From the NCBI GenBank assembly GCA_947501695.1, contig CANMWO010000002.1:434001-498000 (forward strand): a DNA stretch of 64,000 nucleotides, given 5' to 3'. A model generated the notes under the pieces. That model was not told the origin of the DNA, ran no database searches, and saw nothing but the letters and a program-made list of their open reading frames with translations. The stretch comes from an uncultured Sphingomonadaceae bacterium. GTDB taxonomy: Bacteria; Pseudomonadota; Alphaproteobacteria; Sphingomonadales; Sphingomonadaceae. Both the position numbers and the translations under genes were made by a program. Below, piece by piece: positions 53,743-62,642 of the stretch (within the stretch, counting starts at the first letter, position 1; the number at the start of each line of letters is the position of its first letter).

Positions 53743-54309
53743 ATGCCTTATACACCACCGCCTGAACTTGCTTCGCTGTCCCTTTCTGCAATTGCGGAAT
53801 TGGCGGAGGCTCAGGAATTGCCGCCGGTGGAAGAGTGGCAGCCGGAGGAAACCGGCGATAGCGAAATGCGTATCAACGCAGACGGCAGCTGGCTTCACCA
53901 AGGATCGCCGATCAACCGGCCCGCCATGGTGCGCGCTTTTTCAACCTTGCTTCGCCGCGAACCGGATGAGAGCTATGCGTTGGTCACACCCTATCAAAAG
54001 CTCAGCATCGCGGTGGAAGATGCACCATTTATAGCTGTTCAGATGGAAAGCGAAGGGCAAGGCAAGGATCGTAAAATGGCATTTCGGCTCAATACCGATC
54101 ATCTGGTTGTCGCCAATGCCGAGCACTCCCTGCGTTTCCCAGCTTCTGAGGAAGCTCCGCAACCCTATCTTCATGTACGCGGCGGACTTGAGGCGGTATT
54201 GGCGCGTCCGGTTTACTATGAGCTGGCGGAACAAGCGTTGGCGGATGATCTCGATCCGTTCGGGTTATGGAGCCACGGTGCCTTTTTTCCGATTGATAAG
54301 CCGGAATGA
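53743..54309 (+). CDS. DUF1285 protein
   Basis: A 188-residue cytoplasmic protein with the DUF1285 signature: EMRINADGSWLHQGSPINRPAMVRAFSTLLRREPDESYALVTPYQKLSI, FIAVQMESEG and a C-terminal FGLWSHGAFFPID. The family is widespread in alphaproteobacteria; function unknown. Its stop overlaps the next (Nudix) gene start by four bases. Confidence 0.88.
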   Translation: MPYTPPPELASLSLSAIAELAEAQELPPVEEWQPEETGDSEMRINADGSWLHQGSPINRPAMVRAFSTLLRREPDESYALVTPYQKLSIAVEDAPFIAVQMESEGQGKDRKMAFRLNTDHLVVANAEHSLRFPASEEAPQPYLHVRGGLEAVLARPVYYELAEQALADDLDPFGLWSHGAFFPIDKPE

Positions 54310-54917
54310 CGAGTTCGCTTGATCTGAGAACAAGACTAGCGCGGGCGCTGGAGAGCGGCCATGCCAATGATCTTGATCATGCGTTGTCGGACGAACGCAA
54401 TTTCATCAAAGATTTAGGCAGCCTGCGCAGTGCGGCGGTGCTAATCGCGATTACCGACCGACCCGAACCCGGCGTCATTTTGGTCCAACGCCCCGATTAT
54501 ATGCGCAGCCATCCGGGACAGGTCGCATTTCCCGGCGGCAAAATTGATCCCGAGGACAAAGACGCGATCCATGCTGCGCTTCGAGAAGCGGAAGAGGAAG
54601 TTAGTCTTGACCCCAAGTTGGTTGACATAATCGGACCGACCGACCGCTATCATTCCGGCAGCGGCTTTAATATCCAACCGATATTGAGCGTAATCCCGCC
54701 CGACCTGCCACTGGTGCCCTGCCCAGAAGAAGTGGACGACTGGTTTGAGGCACCGCTGAATTTCGTACTCGATCCAAAAAACCAAGACGCCCATGTCGGT
54801 GAATGGCGCGGTGCCAAACGCGAATATTATCAGATTAACTGGCAAAATCGTCGTATCTGGGGAATTACTGCGGGCATATTGGTCAACTTGTCGAAGCGGC
54901 TGGATTGGCTCTCATGA
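54306..54917 (+). CDS. CoA-pyrophosphatase Nudix hydrolase (NudL-type)
   Basis: A 203-residue Nudix hydrolase. The Nudix box GGKIDPEDKDAIHAALREAEEEVSL is complete (G-x5-E-x7-R-E-x-x-E-E), and HPGQVAFPGGKID plus the upstream QRPDYMRSHPG are typical of CoA/acyl-CoA pyrophosphatases. It is coupled to the DUF1285 gene upstream and the CCA-adding enzyme gene downstream by short overlaps (ATGA). Confidence 0.9.
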   Translation: MTSSLDLRTRLARALESGHANDLDHALSDERNFIKDLGSLRSAAVLIAITDRPEPGVILVQRPDYMRSHPGQVAFPGGKIDPEDKDAIHAALREAEEEVSLDPKLVDIIGPTDRYHSGSGFNIQPILSVIPPDLPLVPCPEEVDDWFEAPLNFVLDPKNQDAHVGEWRGAKREYYQINWQNRRIWGITAGILVNLSKRLDWLS

Positions 54918-56113
54918 AATTACCAGAAGCTCCATGGAATCAACGGCCATCGCTGAAAAGCCTTATCGCTGTGCTAGATGGTGGCAAAAGCGCCACTCGC
55001 TTTGTTGGCGGCGCTGTCCGCGATACGTTGCTTGGTCTGCCGGTAAAGGATATTGATGTAGCAACGATCCTGAAGCCCGACGCGGTAATGGCTCGCCTTA
55101 AAGGTGCCGGCATCAAAGTTGTTCCAACCGGCATCGAACATGGCACGGTCACCGCTGTCACAACAGATGGCCCCGTCGAAATCACCACCCTGCGCCGCGA
55201 TGTGTCGACCGATGGCCGCCGCGCCACCGTGGCGTTTAGCGATGACTGGAAAGAAGATGCGGCGCGCCGCGATTTTACCATCAACGCGCTATTTGCTGAC
55301 CCGCGAACGCTCGAGATTTACGACTATTTCGGTGGGCTGGCCGATCTGGAAAAACGCTATATCCGCTTCATCGGGTCTGCCGAGCAACGGATTGCCGAAG
55401 ATCATCTGCGGATCATGCGCTATTTTCGCTTTCTCGCTCGGTTCGGACAGCATGCTGTCGACCAAACAACATTTGATGCCTGCCGCAAGGCTTCTCGAGA
55501 ACTCGCCAACTTATCCCGGGAACGGGTAGCGGACGAATTGATGAAACTGCTCGCTGCGGCTGATCCGGTCTATGCCGTGCAGGAAATGATCGAGGCGGAT
55601 ATCTTTGCCAATATTGTTACCGAAATTGATACGAATGCCGGACAGATATTGGCCACGCTCATCTTGCGCGAAGAAGATCATGATATCTCACCAGATCCTG
55701 TGCGGCGACTGGTCGGCCTGTTCCCCAAAGACACGGACAAAGCGATAGAAATCACCACAGGCCTAAGATTTTCCAAGAAACTGCGCCGCGCCGTGGCATG
55801 CCGGTTGGCTGTGTTAGAACCGACTGTTTCGGATATCCCGGCAATCGCCTATCACCATGGGGCCGACGCCGCCCAAGATATCGCCTTATTATTTGCCGCA
55901 GATGATGAATTGGAAGCCAGCCTTGCCCAACTCAAAGGCTGGGTAAAGCCGGTCTTGCCCATGACCGGCGGCGACTTGATCGCTATGGGCCTCAAACCCG
56001 GGCCGATTGTGGCCGAGAGCCTGAAGACAGTCGAAGCCGCCTGGATTGCCGAACAGTTTCCGGGCGAAGACCGGGTGCGCACGCTTGCCCGCGATATTAT
56101 TACGGGCCTGTAG
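54914..56113 (+). CDS. cca: CCA tRNA nucleotidyltransferase
   Basis: Adds or repairs the 3' CCA of tRNAs. Start is ATG at 54914 (399 residues), overlapping the Nudix stop by four bases. The head domain shows RFVGGAVRDTLLG, DIDVAT with the catalytic Asp pair, VEITTLRRDVSTDGR and RRDFTINAL, followed by RIAEDHLRIMRYFRFLARFG in the neck. All tRNAs seen in the window already encode CCA, so it would mainly repair. Alphaproteobacterial-type class II enzyme. Confidence 0.94.
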   Translation: MKLPEAPWNQRPSLKSLIAVLDGGKSATRFVGGAVRDTLLGLPVKDIDVATILKPDAVMARLKGAGIKVVPTGIEHGTVTAVTTDGPVEITTLRRDVSTDGRRATVAFSDDWKEDAARRDFTINALFADPRTLEIYDYFGGLADLEKRYIRFIGSAEQRIAEDHLRIMRYFRFLARFGQHAVDQTTFDACRKASRELANLSRERVADELMKLLAAADPVYAVQEMIEADIFANIVTEIDTNAGQILATLILREEDHDISPDPVRRLVGLFPKDTDKAIEITTGLRFSKKLRRAVACRLAVLEPTVSDIPAIAYHHGADAAQDIALLFAADDELEASLAQLKGWVKPVLPMTGGDLIAMGLKPGPIVAESLKTVEAAWIAEQFPGEDRVRTLARDIITGL

Positions 56114-56159
56114 ATTTGAAAACCGCTGACCCCAACACCGATCATAAAAGGACAAATAT

Positions 56160-56999
56160 ATGAAAATCGAAAAAGATATGGTCTGCTTCATCACGGGTGG
56201 AGCCGCGGGCATTGGCTATGCCATTGCAGGGGCGCTGGCCTCGCGCGGGGCCAAGATCATGCTGGCCGATATCAATCAGGACAAGCTCGACGAGGCCGCC
56301 TCAGCGCTGACCGATAATGGCGCAGACGTTGCTACCGTCCTTTGCGATGTCGCGGATGAAGCGCAGATGCGTGCCGCCGCTCAGGCGACAATTGACCGGT
56401 TTGGCAAGGTTCATATCGTCGTTAACAATGCGGGTGTGGCACTAGGCGGCATGCCCGGCGAAATCGATATGAAAGACTGGCGCTGGATCGTCGATATCAA
56501 CCTGATCGGTGTTGCCCATGGCGTAGAAATATTCACGCCGCTGATACAGAGCCATGGCGAAGGTGGCTATTTCATCAACACGGCATCGATGGCCGGTCAC
56601 GGCGCCGCCCCCGGAATGGCGCCCTATAACGCAACCAAATTCGCGGTTGTCGGCTATTCCGAGGCCCTGAAGCTGGAACTCGCGCCCAGTAATATCGGTG
56701 TCAGCATCCTCTGCCCGGCATGGGTCAAAACCAATATTCACCGCAGCGCCTTTGATAAACCAACGGGTGGAAGCGACGAGAGCGATCCAAGGTTCAAGGA
56801 AATGGCTGCGGTCATTGATGGCGGGCTGGACCCAGTCGATGTTGCGGAATGGACTGCGCGGTGCGTCGAAGCAGATCGGCTATACATCTTCACCCATCCC
56901 GAATTTTCCGGCGCAATTGACCACCGCTATGCGATGATCAAAACAGACTATGATGCCTGCGCGGATTTTCCGGCGTTTCAAAAGAAAGATGCCGATTAA
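56160..56999 (+). CDS. Short-chain dehydrogenase/reductase
   Basis: A 279-residue SDR. The TGGAAGIGYAIA cofactor loop, CDVADEAQM, NNAGVALGG, catalytic Ser in NTASMAGHG and the YxxxK motif in PYNATKFAVVGYSEA are all present, so it is probably active. The acidic residue after strand 2 (LADIN) suggests NAD(H) preference. Substrate not recognisable. AAAGGA precedes the ATG. Confidence 0.88.
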   Translation: MKIEKDMVCFITGGAAGIGYAIAGALASRGAKIMLADINQDKLDEAASALTDNGADVATVLCDVADEAQMRAAAQATIDRFGKVHIVVNNAGVALGGMPGEIDMKDWRWIVDINLIGVAHGVEIFTPLIQSHGEGGYFINTASMAGHGAAPGMAPYNATKFAVVGYSEALKLELAPSNIGVSILCPAWVKTNIHRSAFDKPTGGSDESDPRFKEMAAVIDGGLDPVDVAEWTARCVEADRLYIFTHPEFSGAIDHRYAMIKTDYDACADFPAFQKKDAD

Positions 57000-57064
57000 G
57001 GCTGCTCGCCAAGACGGCAATTTGCTAACTCAATATCATGACAAGTGATATTGAAGGTCCGTAA

Positions 57065-57086
57065 TATCCCGAAAGCGGACACTAGC
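57065..57086 (+). repeat. Short interspersed repeat, AAAGCGGAC core, copy 1
   Basis: TATCCCGAAAGCGGACACTAGC. The same core recurs at 57617-57636, 58142-58160 and 58174-58194 on the plus strand, all intergenic. Confidence 0.7.
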
Positions 57087-57162
57087 ATTCAGTATACCGA
57101 ACAGCGGCAATTAGGTAGATTGCGGTCATTGCTTTTCGTAAAAGTTCTGCAATAAACCGATA

Positions 57163-57606
57163 ATGAATCATTCCGCTGCTAAAATTGCGCATCATTTTTT
57201 GTCGGTCGTATGGGACGGAAATCCGCCGGGCGAATCCGAGTTGAGCGCCGCACTGGATCAATTGCTATACAATTCGCATAGTGTCCCGTTTGCGGATTGT
57301 GCCGAAATCGATCTTGATCCTCCGGATAGAGACTATCCCGAACTGTTTAAGGCAGTTTCCGCTAGATTCCCCGCTCTTGGGTACTATCCGGTAGTTGACC
57401 CTTTAGAAACAGTTGATGGCGAAAAAACACTCGCAGACGCGATCGATGATATCGCTGATATTACAAACGACCTACGAGAAGTTGTTTGGCGTGATGAAAA
57501 CTTGGGAGCAGATGATGCGGCTTGGTATTTCCGCTTAATGTATTTTCATTGGGGAAATCACGCACGCAGGCTTTCAATGTATCTCCATGCGCAACAAACT
57601 GAATAA
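57163..57606 (+). CDS. DUF5063-like small protein
   Basis: A 147-residue acidic protein (AAKIAHHFLSVVWDG, LDQLLYNSHSVPFAD, FPALGYYPVVDPLE, DDIADITNDLREVVW, WYFRLMYFHWGNHARR). The pattern fits DUF5063 proteins, often encoded beside toxin/immunity-like or accessory genes. The gene is flanked on both sides by copies of the AAAGCGGAC repeat. Function unknown. Confidence 0.65.
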   Translation: MNHSAAKIAHHFLSVVWDGNPPGESELSAALDQLLYNSHSVPFADCAEIDLDPPDRDYPELFKAVSARFPALGYYPVVDPLETVDGEKTLADAIDDIADITNDLREVVWRDENLGADDAAWYFRLMYFHWGNHARRLSMYLHAQQTE

Positions 57607-57616
57607 ACTCCCACCA

Positions 57617-57636
57617 TATCCCGAAAGCGGACATTA
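57617..57636 (+). repeat. Short interspersed repeat, AAAGCGGAC core, copy 2
   Basis: TATCCCGAAAGCGGACATTAG, differing from copy 1 by one base. It lies 10 bases after the DUF5063-like gene. Confidence 0.7.
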
Positions 57637-57644
57637 GGTCGGCA

Positions 57645-58088
57645 TCATTTCGATTTTTCGTTTTTGCGCTCAAGCTTGAGTTGTCGAGGTCGATAAACTT
57701 CGTGATACCACCGTAGGGTTTTAGGAAGCTCATCGAAAAGCTTATCAACGTCTTGCCATCTTTTTGGCCATGGAAATCGCTTGTACGAGTTTGTGTGAAA
57801 ACGGATACCGGCCAGCCAAAGTTTTTCGACTTTCCTCCACTGCATGATGTTGGATTTTTTCGGGGCTTTGAACGATCTACCCATAAATGCTAGCGGGGAG
57901 CTACAGTTCGGGCAGGGTGCTAAATCGTCTCGCGGTTCGATTTTGAAACTCGTGCGACAACTAAAACAAGCATGTGCAACCAAATAACCGCCTCTTCGGT
58001 AATCGTTTTTGGCTGGAGGGACGATTACTCTTGAACCAGTTTTCTTTCTGATTTCCATTCGTCGAGCTTTTTCTTGCTTTGTCGTCAT
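57645..58088 (-). CDS. Zinc-ribbon protein of unknown function
   Basis: A 147-residue basic protein. Residues about 40-64 form a zinc ribbon (ACFSCRTSFKIEPRDDLAPCPNCSS: C-x2-C and C-x2-C), followed by a Trp/Lys/Arg-rich C-terminus (WRKVEKLWLAGIRFHTNSYKRFPWPKRWQDV). It probably binds nucleic acid. I do not recognise the family. It lies between repeat copies 2 and 3, on the strand opposite its neighbours. Confidence 0.55.
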   Translation of the reverse strand: MTTKQEKARRMEIRKKTGSRVIVPPAKNDYRRGGYLVAHACFSCRTSFKIEPRDDLAPCPNCSSPLAFMGRSFKAPKKSNIMQWRKVEKLWLAGIRFHTNSYKRFPWPKRWQDVDKLFDELPKTLRWYHEVYRPRQLKLERKNEKSK

Positions 58089-58128
58089 GATCGCATCTTA
58101 AGATACAATATTGGCCGATGCAATTAAC

Positions 58129-58194
58129 GTCCGCTTTTGCGCCCAAAGCGGACACTAGCGTTGTGACCGCTTCATCCCGAAAGCGGACGCTAGC
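58129..58194 (+). repeat. Repeat copies 3 and 4, one as an inverted repeat
   Basis: Copy 3 (58142-58160) forms a 9-bp palindrome with sequence just upstream: GTCCGCTTT (58130-58138) pairs with AAAGCGGAC (58145-58153), giving a hairpin. Copy 4 (58174-58194) is CCCGAAAGCGGACGCTAGC on the same strand. The palindromic form suggests that the other copies are half-sites. Confidence 0.65.
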
Positions 58195-58380
58195 CGGCAA
58201 TCTCAACGTCTCGCCTGAACCCGCTTTTGTAAATTGTCTGGGTGTCCGCCACACACATGGTTCGCGTTCCCTTTTGCTTTGCGCTGAAGGCGTCGATTTA
58301 ATTTAAGAACTTTCAAGCCTTGCATTCCAGCGAGCGGAATATTGCTCGCAAAATGGATGTAGTTCCGCAATAGACGCTTT

Positions 58381-59148
58381 ATGTGTATCGTCGCTTTTGC
58401 ATGGCAATCCCATCCGCGTTGGAAACTGATTGCTATCGGTAACCGCGATGAAATGCACGCTCGGCCAGCCCAAGCGCTTGGCCGTTGGGATGACCCGACC
58501 CATTTGCTAGCCGGGCGCGATACACAAGCGGGAGGTACGTGGCTGGGAGTTTCTGAACAGGGGCGTCTTGCAGTCGTTACCAATTTAAGCGGACATGGCA
58601 CACCCGACAGCGACAAGAAATCGCGCGGGGATCTTTTGAAAGACTTTCTATCCGGTGAAGGCCCTTATTCGGATTTCTCCACTCCCGATTTTCCGGATTT
58701 CAATCCGTTCAATCTGATCACGGTGACCCGCGACAAGGCTTTGATCCATTCCAATCGACCAAAATCTGTCAGCAATATTTTGATACCGGGCATATATGGC
58801 CTTTCGAATGGACCGCTGGACAAGCCGTGGCCAAAATCTGGCTACCTCAAAAATGCCCTAAAACAGTGGATGAATGAAAGCGCCGAATCTCCTGAACTTT
58901 TGCTCGACGCTCTGATGGATCAGACTAGTCATCGTCCGCAGATGGAAAGTGGGAATGATTCCGATGTCGCGCCTTCCTTCGAACCGCAATATTCCCCGAT
59001 ATTTATACGCAATCCTGTTTACGGAACACGGTGCAGCACCGTCGTTGCGATTGATCACAAAGGCAAAGGGTCGATAATCGAGCGGCGCTTTGCATCGTCG
59101 GGGACAACGACAGGGCAAACCGCCCTTGCCTTTTCCTGGCCGGTTTAA
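58381..59148 (+). CDS. NRDE-family (TANGO2-like) protein
   Basis: A 255-residue protein beginning MCIVAFAWQSHPRWKLIAIGNRDEMHARPA, with the NRDE motif that names the family, then AGRDTQAGGTWLGVSEQGRLAVVTN and a conserved C-terminal TRCSTVVAID segment. Human TANGO2 and bacterial HtpE relatives are linked to heme traffic, but function is not settled. A N-terminal Cys after Met suggests an Ntn-hydrolase-like fold; inference. Confidence 0.88.
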   Translation: MCIVAFAWQSHPRWKLIAIGNRDEMHARPAQALGRWDDPTHLLAGRDTQAGGTWLGVSEQGRLAVVTNLSGHGTPDSDKKSRGDLLKDFLSGEGPYSDFSTPDFPDFNPFNLITVTRDKALIHSNRPKSVSNILIPGIYGLSNGPLDKPWPKSGYLKNALKQWMNESAESPELLLDALMDQTSHRPQMESGNDSDVAPSFEPQYSPIFIRNPVYGTRCSTVVAIDHKGKGSIIERRFASSGTTTGQTALAFSWPV

Positions 59149-60314
59149 AGCATATGCGCGGCCGCCTCATCCCGATGTTTTTTAAGATATTTCATAAACG
59201 GTGTGCCGCCGGTTCCGACATCGGCGGTGTTACCAGCGCCGCCCTTTGACTGCTTGTTGATATAGCTCGCAGCATATTCGAGATGCCGGGTCCGGAACCG
59301 CGTCAGATTCTCCACACATTCGTTATAAAGCTCTGTCAAAATCGGCGAACCGGCGGACTGTATGAAAGGCCGCAAAACGCTATTTGCTCGAATATCGTCG
59401 ATATATTGACGATGTTCTGGCGGACGATAAATGTGCAGCTCATCCAGATAAGTGCGTAACGGGTCACCTGCATGATCTACGCCTAAAAACGCGTCCATGG
59501 ATGGTACAATGGAGGATTGCGATCCTGTTTGTCCGCGAAACACTTGGGGTTGCCCCGCGGTTTCTGCGACGCCTTCATAGATTAAGCCGCCGGACAGCGC
59601 CGGATTGTCTTTCCACCCGTGAATCCAGGGTCTGACGCGATGAAAATAGATATAGGGATCGCAGCGTTCCGGCATACGGCCAAAAATATCGTTCATATCA
59701 TCCCAGACCGCCGACATAGCGGACAAGCCTGATTCTATCGTATCGACATCCTGATCCCGGCATGCTTGCGCCAGCGCGGGAATAGCTGCCAGCATTTCCC
59801 CGGCTCGGGCTTCAATGGCGACATGAATCAGCACAAACCATGCTTCGTCCTGCCCGCCCAGGAAAGGTTGAAGCATATGAATATTGGAGAGATCTATCGG
59901 GCCATCAGCGTCAATCCGGGCCCAATTGTCGAGGACGTAGCTCGAATAAGTCAGCAACGGCGGCTGTTCGATGGACTGGCCCATTTGCCAGATTGGCACC
60001 GCAAGACATTGGGGTAAATGTTTCGGCGGCTCCGCTTCTCCCCAAATGTAAGCTTGTACGAGGAATGAAAAATGCACCATCGCAAGCCGCCGTTCCCCGA
60101 GACTCGACGAGGCGCAAAAATCGGTCAAATCCAACCGCGGCAAGCTTTCTATATGGCGCCGCACTGCTCCTGACGGGATTATTTTCGGTAACGCCATCGC
60201 AGCTTCGCGAATTGCTTCTAGTTCTTGGGGCAGCTTGATTTTTTCGGGATCAAAGGATGACAGGAAACCGCGCTCTTTAGAGATATCATATTTGCTGAGA
60301 TGAAAGGCTGCCAC
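59145..60314 (-). CDS. Indoleamine 2,3-dioxygenase
   Basis: Heme enzyme opening the indole ring of tryptophan to N-formylkynurenine. In 389 residues it shows the family C-terminal signature RFRTRHLEYAASYI with the proximal heme ligand His344 and the substrate loop GTGGTPFM. The N-terminal small domain (FSFLVQAYIWGEAEPPKHLP, AVPIWQMGQS) fits. Such IDO-type enzymes are much rarer in bacteria than tryptophan 2,3-dioxygenase. No kynureninase or formamidase is in the window. The Lrp-type regulator is divergent, 99 bases away. Confidence 0.85.
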   Translation of the reverse strand: MAAFHLSKYDISKERGFLSSFDPEKIKLPQELEAIREAAMALPKIIPSGAVRRHIESLPRLDLTDFCASSSLGERRLAMVHFSFLVQAYIWGEAEPPKHLPQCLAVPIWQMGQSIEQPPLLTYSSYVLDNWARIDADGPIDLSNIHMLQPFLGGQDEAWFVLIHVAIEARAGEMLAAIPALAQACRDQDVDTIESGLSAMSAVWDDMNDIFGRMPERCDPYIYFHRVRPWIHGWKDNPALSGGLIYEGVAETAGQPQVFRGQTGSQSSIVPSMDAFLGVDHAGDPLRTYLDELHIYRPPEHRQYIDDIRANSVLRPFIQSAGSPILTELYNECVENLTRFRTRHLEYAASYINKQSKGGAGNTADVGTGGTPFMKYLKKHRDEAAAHML

Positions 60315-60375
60315 ATCTTGTTCCTTGCGATAATTGCTGAGAACACAATATTACATCAAATGGGGCGCAAGGTGC

Positions 60376-60404
60376 TTGTCTATTGACGTATATTTGGACA
60401 TAAT
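60376..60404 (+). promoter_or_regulatory. Possible promoter of the Lrp-type regulator
   Basis: TTGTCT, a 17-base spacer and CATAAT (five of six to the -10 consensus) lie 10 bases before the lrp-like ATG, so the transcript would be nearly leaderless. Also the natural place for an Lrp operator controlling the divergent dioxygenase gene. Confidence 0.4.
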
Positions 60405-60413
60405 ACGCAATAT

Positions 60414-60866
60414 ATGATCGAAATAGATAGTATCAGCCGCAATATATTGCACGCGCTAGAACAAGATGGCCGCCTTAGTAATATCGACCTTGCCGCTAAG
60501 GTTGGACTGTCTGCATCGGCCTGTTTGCGTCGAGTGCAAGACATGGAACGCAAAGGCTTGATCAAAGGCTATAGAGCTGTGCTTGATCCAACCGTTCGCG
60601 GCGCAGCGATCACGATTTTCGTCATGGTCGGCCTATCCGAACATCTTAAAAAAGATGCCCAGGCTTTTGAACAGGCAGTGGCGCGAGCGCCCGAGGTGCG
60701 CGAATGCCATAATATAACAGGATCAGTCGAATATCTGCTGCGTGTGGAAGTCGCGGATCTGGCGGCCTATAAAGCCTTTCATGCTGATATCCTCGGCACA
60801 TTGTCGCAGGTTGGCAGCATTACCTCCCATATTTGCCTAGGTTCACCCACTGACAAGCGAGCGTAA
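60414..60866 (+). CDS. Lrp/AsnC-family regulator
   Basis: A 150-residue regulator with N-terminal HTH (DSISRNILHALEQDGRLSNIDLAAKVGLSASACLRRVQDMERKGLIKGY) and C-terminal RAM ligand-binding domain (VRECHNITGSVEYLLRVEVADLAAYKAFHADIL). It is divergent from the indoleamine dioxygenase gene, so it probably controls it in response to tryptophan or a related amino acid. Inference from position. Confidence 0.9.
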   Translation: MIEIDSISRNILHALEQDGRLSNIDLAAKVGLSASACLRRVQDMERKGLIKGYRAVLDPTVRGAAITIFVMVGLSEHLKKDAQAFEQAVARAPEVRECHNITGSVEYLLRVEVADLAAYKAFHADILGTLSQVGSITSHICLGSPTDKRA

Positions 60867-60930
60867 CCTTAGCTTGAACAGAAGGTTGCTGTGTTGACTG
60901 CTGCATAGCGCCGAGAAAACAGGCTTAGCG

Positions 60931-61221
60931 TCAGGCTCTCTGATAGTGCTCGCGGTTGTCTTGTAAATGGGTGACCCGCAGACCAGGCATGCCAGCGCGT
61001 TCAATCGCTTGCTGCCAGGAAATAAATTCCTCGAGCGATATATTATAGTGATCGCAGGCTTCATCGGTTGTCAGCATGCCGCCATTGACTGCCGCCACGA
61101 CTTCCGCTTTTCGGCGTACCACCCATCTGGTGGTCGATTGATGCGGTAAATCAGCTTTGGTCATGGCTTCCCCTAAAGGGCCGATGACAATGGCCGGTCT
61201 TGGACGTTTGTTCTCGATCAT
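60931..61221 (-). CDS. sciP: SciP, CtrA inhibitory protein (DUF1153)
   Basis: A 96-residue protein. From IVIGPLGEAMTKADLP through TTRWVVRRKAEVVAAVNGGMLTTDEACDHYNISLEEFISWQQAIERAGMPGLRVT it matches SciP, which in Caulobacter binds CtrA-target promoters and blocks CtrA activation in G1. The Trp-Val-Val-Arg-Arg-Lys-Ala-Glu-Val segment is the hallmark. Its presence supports an alphaproteobacterial host with CtrA circuitry. Confidence 0.92.
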   Translation of the reverse strand: MIENKRPRPAIVIGPLGEAMTKADLPHQSTTRWVVRRKAEVVAAVNGGMLTTDEACDHYNISLEEFISWQQAIERAGMPGLRVTHLQDNREHYQRA

Positions 61222-61354
61222 ATTTACCTCTTACATGCCAGTCGGCATTTCTCTGCGTTTGCCCCCGCAAAAGAAAAATAGCGCTTTGGAGATAAACCAA
61301 CATCGAACGGATAAGGTTAACGGATCTGCGGTTCGCAGAAAGAACAATCAGGAG

Positions 61355-62539
61355 CTATTCGCGTAATATCGCATAAGTGGCGTCAACCAGAGATTGGCCG
61401 CGATCATTGAGCAATAATCCCATACCCATCTGGTTCATGGTGTAGCTAAATGCCAAACCATGTTCCGGATCAGCGAAGCCGATAGAGCCGCCGGCACCGA
61501 CATGACCAAAGGCCGCGTCACCGATAATGGCAGACATCTGGTCACCAGCGGGATAAGCGCGGTTGTCCATTGATTTCATGAAACCCGATGCAAAACGAGT
61601 CGGGGCAAGCAGCGTCGCATCAACCTGTGTCGCCGTCGAAACCTGTCCCATGTGGGCCAATCTCTCTGGCGAGACCAGCGTCACCCCTTTATGCGATCCG
61701 CCGAGCGCCAAAGGTTCGTACATTGCCACCTGACCGCGCGCATTGGATAGTCCTCCTGCGCCGCCAATCTCGGCTTTGTGAGCCAGCGGATCATTTTGAT
61801 TCCAACCGCCGCTATTGAGGAAAGAAAGCGCTTGAATCGATTGCGGATCGGTGAATAATTTTTGGGTAAATAAGGTCATTTCTGCACTTGGATCAGGTGT
61901 GGCCAATATGACCGGAGCGATCGGATGGGTGACATCGTCGGGCAATCCTATCCAAAAATCAGCGCCCAATGGTCCGGCAACTTCGTCCTGAAAAAACTGA
62001 CCCAGCGACTTGCCGGATACACGGCGTACCAGCTCGCCAACTGTCCAGCCAAAACTAACCATATGGTAGCCGTTGCGCGTTCCCGGTTCCCAAAAGGCTT
62101 GCTCATCCTCCAGCCGTTTGACCATGTAATCCCAGTCGAGATAACCGCCCGGCTTTACCGGTTCCCGCAAGGCTGGAACCGCACTTTCATGATTAAGCAT
62201 CATCTGCACGGTGGTCGTCTCTTTGCCGTTTTTGGCAAATTCCGGCCAATAGTCCGAAACCGGCGCGTGCAGTTTCAACAGGCCGCGGTCCACCAATATA
62301 TGAGCGCATAAGGCGGTTGCCGCCTTGGTGCAGGAGAAGATAATTGAAATTGTGTCGCGTTCCCAAGGGGTGTTGGTCGCTGGATCAGCCATGCCGCCCC
62401 AGAGATCGACGACTGTCTCGCCGTTGACGCTAACACAAACCGAAGCACCAACTTCGCCGCGCTCGGCAAAATTACGGGCGAACTCCGCCTCTACCCGTTC
62501 AAATTTTGCAGAGGTTGTGCCGCCGATATTTGCCGTCAT
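61355..62539 (-). CDS. Serine hydrolase, beta-lactamase/EstB-like
   Basis: A 394-residue protein from the ATG at 62539; a TTG at 62563 is less likely. The S-x-x-K nucleophile motif is in SIIFSCTKAATAL, and WEPGTRNGYHMVSFGWTVGELVRR carries the Tyr of the Y-x-x motif. The C-terminal GHVGAGGSIGFADPEHGLAFSYTMNQMG has the conserved His-x-Gly region. No signal peptide is seen, so it is more likely a cytoplasmic esterase or amidase than a resistance lactamase. Confidence 0.85.
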   Translation of the reverse strand: MTANIGGTTSAKFERVEAEFARNFAERGEVGASVCVSVNGETVVDLWGGMADPATNTPWERDTISIIFSCTKAATALCAHILVDRGLLKLHAPVSDYWPEFAKNGKETTTVQMMLNHESAVPALREPVKPGGYLDWDYMVKRLEDEQAFWEPGTRNGYHMVSFGWTVGELVRRVSGKSLGQFFQDEVAGPLGADFWIGLPDDVTHPIAPVILATPDPSAEMTLFTQKLFTDPQSIQALSFLNSGGWNQNDPLAHKAEIGGAGGLSNARGQVAMYEPLALGGSHKGVTLVSPERLAHMGQVSTATQVDATLLAPTRFASGFMKSMDNRAYPAGDQMSAIIGDAAFGHVGAGGSIGFADPEHGLAFSYTMNQMGMGLLLNDRGQSLVDATYAILRE

Positions 62540-62642
62540 GTCAATGATGCCTTTGATTGCCAATAGTATCAGACGGCTTGGCTCATCTCATCAATTTTTA
62601 CAACAGGATGATCTTCTGCGCGACTGAAATAGATGGCGGCGT

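Noticed and set aside
61355-62539. Serine hydrolase as an antibiotic-resistance beta-lactamase
   Set aside because: It has an S-x-x-K motif but no signal peptide and the EstB-like layout, so an esterase or peptidase-like role is more likely.
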